A DNA stretch of 64,000 nt from Bin87 sp965116565 (GTDB lineage Bacteria > Chloroflexota > Dehalococcoidia > Lucifugimonadales > UBA3495): positions 930,001 to 994,000 of the forward strand of contig OZ220699.1 of assembly GCA_965116565.1 (NCBI GenBank), written 5' to 3'. Positions within the stretch are counted from its first letter, which is position 1; each line of letters begins with the position of its first letter. Under the pieces are notes generated by a model. That model did no database searches. It was not told the origin of the DNA and saw nothing but the letters and a program-made list of their open reading frames with translations. Position numbers and translations under genes: made by a program. Shown here piece after piece: positions 59,185-64,000 of the stretch.

Positions 59185-60819
59185 CTACTCCCTCTGGCCC
59201 GCTCCCCGGGCGCGGGAGTCGAGGCTGACGGCGATCTGCGAACGGAAGGGCCTCAGGCGGTTGGGTGTGCCAGGCATGCCCATGGGGACGACGAACACCG
59301 CCGACTGACCGGCGGCGTGGGGCGAGAAGAACTCGGTGACGCTGTCGTCGTAGAAGGTGAGGCCCGTCGCGCCGAGGCCCAGGGCGTGCATGCCGAGGTA
59401 CAATCGCCCGCCGACGATGCCCGCGACGGTTTGGGCCATCCGGTACCCCCTGGCTCCCAGGTTACGGTCGATGGCGGCGAGGTCGGCGGTGATGAACGCG
59501 ACCGCGGCGGCGTCGGCGGGCAAAGCCTGCTCGAATCCCAGGTGTCCGGACATCTCGCGGAAATCGCCGGCCTTCAGCAAGCGGAGGCCCTTGTAGAAGG
59601 GGTTGTAGTAATAGGCCCCCGGATCCAGACCCTCGACGGCGTTGACGATGAAATACAGTCCCAGAGTCGCGCCGTAGCCGGATTCCAGTCCGGGCACTTT
59701 GATCGCGCTGGCTGCGGCATCGACCGCGCTACGGAAAGACTCCCAGGGTATGGGCTCGCGAGAGAAGCGTCGTGTTGATCCGCGCGACCTGATGCACGCG
59801 CCCAGCGGCTGCGACGAAAGCGCGCTCAAATCGACGTCGCTGCTGAACGCGCCGTCGGCTCCGGAACGGAGAGGGCGAAAGGTATCGCCGGTGCCGTCCA
59901 GTTCGTCCTTTTCGGATTGGGCGGCGCCGGCCGCCGCCTCGTTCCATTGTTGGAGATCCTCGTGAGTCTGCAAGGGCGACGATGAATGGACCTCGGCGCT
60001 CAAGGGATATTCGATGGCGCCTGCGGACAGATCGTTACTCTCCTGAGGGAGGGCTCCCGGGACGTCGCCGGAGCCGTCGGCCAGCATGCCATCGGGAGTG
60101 CCCACGGAGGCAACCAGCGACGGGGCTTCGGTAACTCCGTCGATGCCGAAATAGCCGGTCAGCATGCGGTCAACGAAACCGAAATTCAGCTTGACCGGCA
60201 CGGCTTCAGCGTTGGCGGTCGCCAGGAGGTTGGCGGCCACCGTGCCAAGGTCCCAGTAGCAGTAGCGATACCCGCGCTCGCGGTATTTCCAGGCGCTGCG
60301 CCAGAATACGGTGGTGAACACCAGCGTCGCGGGGTATGCCGAATGGTCGCCCACGGCGCTGCCCACCCAACGGCGGAGGTCTCCGTTGCGCAGGCGGGCC
60401 AGGGTGCAGTCGCGGGGATTGAAATGGTATACGCCGGCCCGCAGACCCTCGATGTCCCCGCACACGACGTAGATTTCCGTAGGGTACAGCGCGCCTGCGG
60501 AAGCCGCGGCCCGGTAATGGACTTCGCCATCCGACAACTGGCGACGCCGGATCACGGCGGCAGCGTGGTACAACAGGCTGGTGAGCTTTTCCAGGGTGAG
60601 CGGACCCGATGAATCGCCAACGCCGTCGCCCCGAATGGCGGCCAGGGTCGCCATTTGCGGGCCCGGTTGCTCGGCCACGTTGGGCAGGCTGATATCGCGG
60701 AGCCCGGGATAAACCTTGTATAGCGGAGGCTTGTTGTCCAGGTTGATGTACTGGAGTTTGGTCGCCTCGTTGAACCGCAGGGCGATTCCGCCCGGTGCGC
60801 CGTTGCCTGTCGTTGCCAT
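59185..60819 (-). CDS. Double SagB-type (ThcOx-like) nitroreductase-fold oxidoreductase
   Basis: About 544 residues from the ATG at 60819 (GGAG 9 nt upstream). Two nitroreductase-fold halves. The N-terminal half has RAAASAGALYPTEIYVVC (about 103-120), the SagB/ThcOx signature. The C-terminal half has RGSTRRFSREPIPWESFR (about 346), the FMN-phosphate site, and GGRLYLGMHALGLGATGLTF. A linker of about 90 residues rich in Ser/Glu joins them. Family members oxidise azolines to azoles using FMN, but no precursor peptide or cyclodehydratase gene is nearby; other redox roles are possible. Confidence 0.85.
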   Translation of the reverse strand: MATTGNGAPGGIALRFNEATKLQYINLDNKPPLYKVYPGLRDISLPNVAEQPGPQMATLAAIRGDGVGDSSGPLTLEKLTSLLYHAAAVIRRRQLSDGEVHYRAAASAGALYPTEIYVVCGDIEGLRAGVYHFNPRDCTLARLRNGDLRRWVGSAVGDHSAYPATLVFTTVFWRSAWKYRERGYRYCYWDLGTVAANLLATANAEAVPVKLNFGFVDRMLTGYFGIDGVTEAPSLVASVGTPDGMLADGSGDVPGALPQESNDLSAGAIEYPLSAEVHSSSPLQTHEDLQQWNEAAAGAAQSEKDELDGTGDTFRPLRSGADGAFSSDVDLSALSSQPLGACIRSRGSTRRFSREPIPWESFRSAVDAAASAIKVPGLESGYGATLGLYFIVNAVEGLDPGAYYYNPFYKGLRLLKAGDFREMSGHLGFEQALPADAAAVAFITADLAAIDRNLGARGYRMAQTVAGIVGGRLYLGMHALGLGATGLTFYDDSVTEFFSPHAAGQSAVFVVPMGMPGTPNRLRPFRSQIAVSLDSRARGAGQRE

Positions 60820-60860
60820 GGTGTACATCTCCGCGCCGCCAGCCGCGGCGGCTGTGCATG

Positions 60861-61235
60861 CTATTGAGATCTGCTCCGGTAAATTTCGACCGCGGAGGAC
60901 TCTATCACTGACCCTCGGATCGGCGGGCGGGGTTTCTGCACGCGCACGCGAATCCCCTCGACCGATGGATGTTGTTCCAACACTCCGCTGGCGATGGCGC
61001 CGGCCGCCGCCTCGAGCAGGTTGAGGGGTTCGCCCTCCATCACGGCTTTGACCACACGGTACAGGTGAGTGTAGCTGACGGTGTCGGTCAAACGGTCCGA
61101 ATCGCTCGCGGCAGCCAGGTCAAGTTCCGCTTCCAGGTCCACGATGAAAGGCTGGCCCAGCGCGCGTTCCTCCGCGTTCACGCCGTGAAACCCGTAGAAT
61201 TGCATCCCGGTCAGGATGATCCGGTCGGCGGACAT
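60861..61235 (-). CDS. folB: Dihydroneopterin aldolase
   Basis: 124 residues. Cleaves dihydroneopterin in folate synthesis, forming an octamer. Core motifs ILTGMQFYGFHGVNAEERAL, with the catalytic Glu in NAEE, DTVSYTHLYRVVKAVME and VQKPRPPIRGSVIESSAVEI. It lies 10 bp after the CitE-like gene, which has no obvious folate role. Other fol genes are absent. Confidence 0.94.
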   Translation of the reverse strand: MSADRIILTGMQFYGFHGVNAEERALGQPFIVDLEAELDLAAASDSDRLTDTVSYTHLYRVVKAVMEGEPLNLLEAAAGAIASGVLEQHPSVEGIRVRVQKPRPPIRGSVIESSAVEIYRSRSQ

Positions 61236-61245
61236 CGGCGCGAGT

Positions 61246-62136
61246 TTACTCCGGGACCGCGGCGGTCTGCCGTTCGATTTCTGCCACCAGGGCCAGCAGG
61301 TTCTGGGCGCGCTTCACCACCGGAACGTCCACCATGCGGCCGTCGATGGACAGCGAACCGCGGCCGGCGGCCTCCGCTTCTTCCCATGCCTCCATCACGC
61401 GGCGGGCGTAGGCGACGTCCTCGGGGTTGGGCGAGAACGTCTCGTTGATGATGTCGATCTGTGCCGGGTGGATGGCGAACTTTCCGGTGTAGCCCATCTG
61501 CCGCGCCGCGCCGGCGTCGGTTCTGAGGCCGTCGGGGTCGCGGAACCCTACGAAGGGGCCGTCCAGCGCGGCGACGCCGGCGGCCTTGGCGGCGATGGCC
61601 ACGGAGGAGCGGGCGAAATAGCTCTCCTCTCCGAAGTCGTTGCGGATGATGCCCATGTCGTTGGTGTAGTCCTCGCCGCCGAACGCAATGCCGGAGACGC
61701 GTCGGGACGCGCTCGCCATTTCGTAAACGTGGACGATGGCCATGGCGGTCTCGATCCAGGGGATCACGCGGATGCTCCCGTGGGGTATGCCGGCTCTGTT
61801 CTCCAGCGGGGCCAGGAGGCGGTCCACCTGCTGCAGGTCCCACTTGGTATCGCCCTTGCCGATGCTGATACCGGTGAGCCCGGGCGACACCACTGCGGCG
61901 AGTTCGTCGGCGGTGAGGCCGGTGTCCAGCGAATTGACTCGCACCATGACACGGCGTCCGGCGGCGCGCAACTTGGGAACCCACTCGACCGCCATATCGC
62001 AGGCGGTTCCCTTCTCGCCGGGAGGGACGGAATCCTCAAGGTCAACCATGATGATATCGGTGTTGAACTCCAGCGCGCGTTCCAGCATGTTGGCGCGGTT
62101 GCCGGGGACGAACACCAGGCTGCGCATCAGATCCAC
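61246..62136 (-). CDS. CoA ester lyase, HpcH/HpaI aldolase (CitE-like) family
   Basis: 296 residues from a GTG at 62136 (an ATG lies three codons on). TIM-barrel: RSLVFVPGNRANMLERAL, DIIMVDLEDSVPPGEKG with the metal-binding Glu/Asp, VIPWIETAMAIVHVYEM, AFGGEDYTNDMGI and GKFAIHPAQIDIINE. Such enzymes include malyl-CoA/citramalyl-CoA lyases and thioesterases; the exact substrate is open. Its link to propionate/methylmalonyl metabolism is only thematic. Confidence 0.88.
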   Translation of the reverse strand: MDLMRSLVFVPGNRANMLERALEFNTDIIMVDLEDSVPPGEKGTACDMAVEWVPKLRAAGRRVMVRVNSLDTGLTADELAAVVSPGLTGISIGKGDTKWDLQQVDRLLAPLENRAGIPHGSIRVIPWIETAMAIVHVYEMASASRRVSGIAFGGEDYTNDMGIIRNDFGEESYFARSSVAIAAKAAGVAALDGPFVGFRDPDGLRTDAGAARQMGYTGKFAIHPAQIDIINETFSPNPEDVAYARRVMEAWEEAEAAGRGSLSIDGRMVDVPVVKRAQNLLALVAEIERQTAAVPE

Positions 62137-62257
62137 GGGCGCTTCACCTCACAATCGGTTGGGTACGGTTTAATTTGCGAACCCGTCGCTCATTTGAAGG
62201 CAGGAGCCCAGAGGCCATGTGACCAGCGAATCGACAACACAATCCGCGACTTCAGGC

Positions 62258-62320
62258 ACTGGATTCCTGCGCGCCGGAGGCGCGACTGCGACTTTCGCAG
62301 GAATGACGAATGGGGGAACT
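62258..62320. repeat. Dispersed repeat (GGATTCCTGC...GCAGGAATGACG family), full copy
   Basis: ACTGGATTCCTGCGCGCCGG continues through AGGCGCGACTGCGAC to CTTTCGCAGGAATGACG; the ends GATTCCTGCG and CGCAGGAATGA are inverted. It fills much of the 202-bp gap between the CitE-like gene and polA. Confidence 0.7.
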
Positions 62321-62338
62321 CCGGATGCGTAGATCAAT

Positions 62339-64000
62339 TCAGAAATCGCCCCAGGAATGGCCCGATTTCACGTCCACCTTGAGGGTGACGTCCAGGTCAA
62401 GGGCGGCGGGCATTTCATCCAACGCCAGGGCGGTCATGTGATCCATCTCATCCTCGGGGACTTCGAAGACCAGCTCGTCGTGAACCTGCAGGATCATTTT
62501 GGATCGCAACTGCTCATTTTTCATGCGCTCCTGGACGTTGATCATCGCCTTCTTCATGATGTCTGCGGCCGTGCCTTGGATCGGCATGTTGATCGCCATG
62601 CGCTCGGCGGCGGCGCGCGTGTTGCCGTTGGTGGACTGGATGTCCGGGAAGTAGCGGCGACGGCCAAGCAGGGTTTCGGCGAACATAGTGGCGCGGGTCT
62701 GGTCTTTCACCGATTCCAGGTAGTCGTTGATGCCCGGATAGCGCGACAGGTAGGTGTCGATGAAGTGGCGGCCCTCTTCGCGGCTGAATCCGGTCTGCTG
62801 GGAGATGCCGTAGGGTCCCAGGCCGTAGATGACGCCGAAGTTCAGGACCTTGGCGATGCGGCGCTGCTCGCCGTCCACCTCGTTGATCGGGACGTTGAAC
62901 ATCTGGCTGGCGGTGGCGGCGTGGATGTCCTCGCCTCTCCGGAACGCCTCCAGGAGCGAGGGGTCCTGGGATAGGTGGGCCAGGACGCGTAGCTCGATTT
63001 GCGAGTAGTCGGCAGAGAGAAGCTGACAGTTGGTGTCGGCGACGAAGGCGCGGCGCACCTGGCGTCCCAGCTCGGTTCGCACGGGGATGTTCTGGAGGTT
63101 GGGGTCGCTGCTGCTGATCCTGCCGGTGGCTGAGCCGGTCTGGTGGTACGAGGTGTGGATGCGCCCGGTGCTGGCATTGACCATCTGGGGAAGCGCATCG
63201 ACGTAGGTGGACTTGAGCTTGGACACCTGCCGATAGTCGAGGATGCGGTCAACCACCGGGTGCATGCCTTTCAGTGATTCCAGCGCGTTGGCATCCGTCG
63301 AGTAGCCGGACTTGGTGCGCCGCGTTTTGGGCAGTCCCAGTTCGCCGAACAGCAGGTCGCTGAGCTGCTTGGGCGAGTTGATGTTGACGCTGTGGCCGAT
63401 GTCGCCGTAGAGGTCGGTTTCGATCTGGTCCAGCTGCTCCTTCAGGTCGCGGGACATCTCGTGCAGGATGCCGGAATCCAACCGGACACCGGCGCGCTGC
63501 ATTTCGACCAGAACCGGGACCAATGGCAACTCAACGTCTGCCATCAATCCCTCCAGACCCTGCCGCTCCAGGAGGGGGTCGAACTGCTGGCGCAGTCGCA
63601 GGGTGCAGTCCGCGTCGGCTGCGGCGTAGGGCGCGCCGTCTTCGATGGCAACCTCGTTGAAGGTCTTTTGCTTCGCGCCCCGGCCGATGAGCTCGGTAAT
63701 CTCCGTCATCTCCCGGCCGAGGATGGCGAGCGCGAGGGGTTTCAGGCCCAGGCGATTGTTGCCCAGCAGGTGCGCCGCGATCATGGTGTCGTTGTCGATC
63801 ACGCCGTTGGGATCAATGCCGTAGTTGCTGAGCAGGGTCAGGTCGTAGTTGGCGTTGTGGGCGACCCGGCTGATGCCCTCTGCGGTGAAGAGGGGCCGCA
63901 CGGACGACAGAACCTCTTCCAACGGGAGTTGCTCGCCCTCGCGGTGTCCCACGGGGACGTACCAGGCGGGGCCGTCCGGGACGGCGAAGCTGAGGCCGGC
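62339..64000 (-). CDS. polA: DNA polymerase I (N-terminus beyond window edge)
   Basis: 554 codons of the C-terminal part; the frame stays open to the right edge. The 3'-5' exonuclease domain remnant (residues 1-190 of this fragment) keeps the Asp in NANYDLTLLSNYG and YAAADADCTLRL. Polymerase motifs A (SADYSQIELRVLAHLS), B (RRIAKVLNFGVIYG) and C (QVHDELVFEVP) are intact, so it is an active polymerase. It should fill gaps in repair and remove Okazaki primers. The 5' nuclease part lies outside. Confidence 0.96.
   Translation of the reverse strand, partial: AGLSFAVPDGPAWYVPVGHREGEQLPLEEVLSSVRPLFTAEGISRVAHNANYDLTLLSNYGIDPNGVIDNDTMIAAHLLGNNRLGLKPLALAILGREMTEITELIGRGAKQKTFNEVAIEDGAPYAAADADCTLRLRQQFDPLLERQGLEGLMADVELPLVPVLVEMQRAGVRLDSGILHEMSRDLKEQLDQIETDLYGDIGHSVNINSPKQLSDLLFGELGLPKTRRTKSGYSTDANALESLKGMHPVVDRILDYRQVSKLKSTYVDALPQMVNASTGRIHTSYHQTGSATGRISSSDPNLQNIPVRTELGRQVRRAFVADTNCQLLSADYSQIELRVLAHLSQDPSLLEAFRRGEDIHAATASQMFNVPINEVDGEQRRIAKVLNFGVIYGLGPYGISQQTGFSREEGRHFIDTYLSRYPGINDYLESVKDQTRATMFAETLLGRRRYFPDIQSTNGNTRAAAERMAINMPIQGTAADIMKKAMINVQERMKNEQLRSKMILQVHDELVFEVPEDEMDHMTALALDEMPAALDLDVTLKVDVKSGHSWGDF

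Noticed and set aside
59185..60819. Azole-peptide (TOMM) biosynthetic cluster
   Set aside because: No cyclodehydratase, precursor peptide or exporter gene within 5 kb on the visible side; neighbours are folB, a CitE-like gene and polA.

Overview
This 64 kb window is G+C-rich chromosomal DNA from a bacterium that most resembles a free-living or host-associated Chloroflexota (Dehalococcoidia/SAR202-like). That placement is an inference. It rests on separate CofG and CofH radical-SAM enzymes with CofD and CofC for coenzyme F420, two LLM-type flavin/F420 oxidoreductases, an archaeal-type class V fructose-1,6-bisphosphatase, a split methylmalonyl-CoA mutase with epimerase, TTG and GTG starts, and many dispersed intergenic repeats. 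No phage, integrase, intact insertion sequence, rRNA or CRISPR array was seen.

Layout. 1-4.5 kb (minus): recG (cut by the window edge), a DegV/FakB fatty-acid-binding protein and a FakA-like kinase. 4.6-6.6 kb: ruvB, a small membrane protein and a HEPN-like helical protein. 6.7-13.8 kb (plus): F420 block cofG-cofH-(Uma2-like gene)-cofD-cofC-LLM oxidoreductase, then a FabI-like reductase. 14-16.3 kb: zinc-ribbon/TPR membrane protein and class V FBPase. 16.4-22.9 kb (minus): aminotransferase, a pair of HEPN/PaREP1-like proteins, aspS (probable CUG start), YyaL-type thioredoxin-fold protein, and a small protein plus retropepsin-like protease pair with its own promoter. 23-24.9 kb: repeat-rich accessory stretch with a hypothetical gene and a RidA protein. 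25-28.9 kb (minus): oligopeptide ABC transporter (binding protein and two permeases).

29-30.7 kb: tRNA-His, tRNA-Arg(UCG) with terminator, and a lipoprotein HtrA protease. 30.9-38.3 kb (plus): NIPSNAP protein, hypothetical, methylmalonyl-CoA mutase large subunit, amino-acid-binding lipoprotein, acyl-CoA dehydrogenase, methylmalonyl-CoA epimerase, holA, and a second small-protein/aspartic-protease pair. 38.3-47.4 kb is a long minus-strand run from a near-consensus promoter: yceD-rpmF-fabD-nusB-acpP-udg-rnj-ftsK-PHP-dppD. rpmF is only 59 codons and easily missed. 47.4-52.4 kb: B12-binding mutase subunit, tRNA-Arg(UCU), LLM oxidoreductase, YvcK and GlmS. 52.7-59.2 kb (plus): TreT-like glycosyltransferase, phosphonoacetate-hydrolase-like phosphoesterase, thrB, lysC, family 2 glycosyltransferase, acidic TPR protein. 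59.2-64 kb (minus): double SagB-type oxidoreductase, folB, CitE-like lyase and polA (cut by the right edge).

Together the genes describe F420-dependent redox metabolism, propionyl/methylmalonyl-CoA and acyl-CoA catabolism, gluconeogenesis control (FBPase, YvcK, GlmS), fatty-acid synthesis coupled to translation and transcription functions, peptide and amino-acid uptake, and DNA repair (RecG, RuvB, Udg, PolA). The most novel-looking elements are the two unrelated-locus pairs of a small alpha/beta protein followed by a retropepsin-like protease, the paired HEPN/PaREP1-like genes, and a fused double SagB-type oxidoreductase whose halves keep different parts of the usual motif set.
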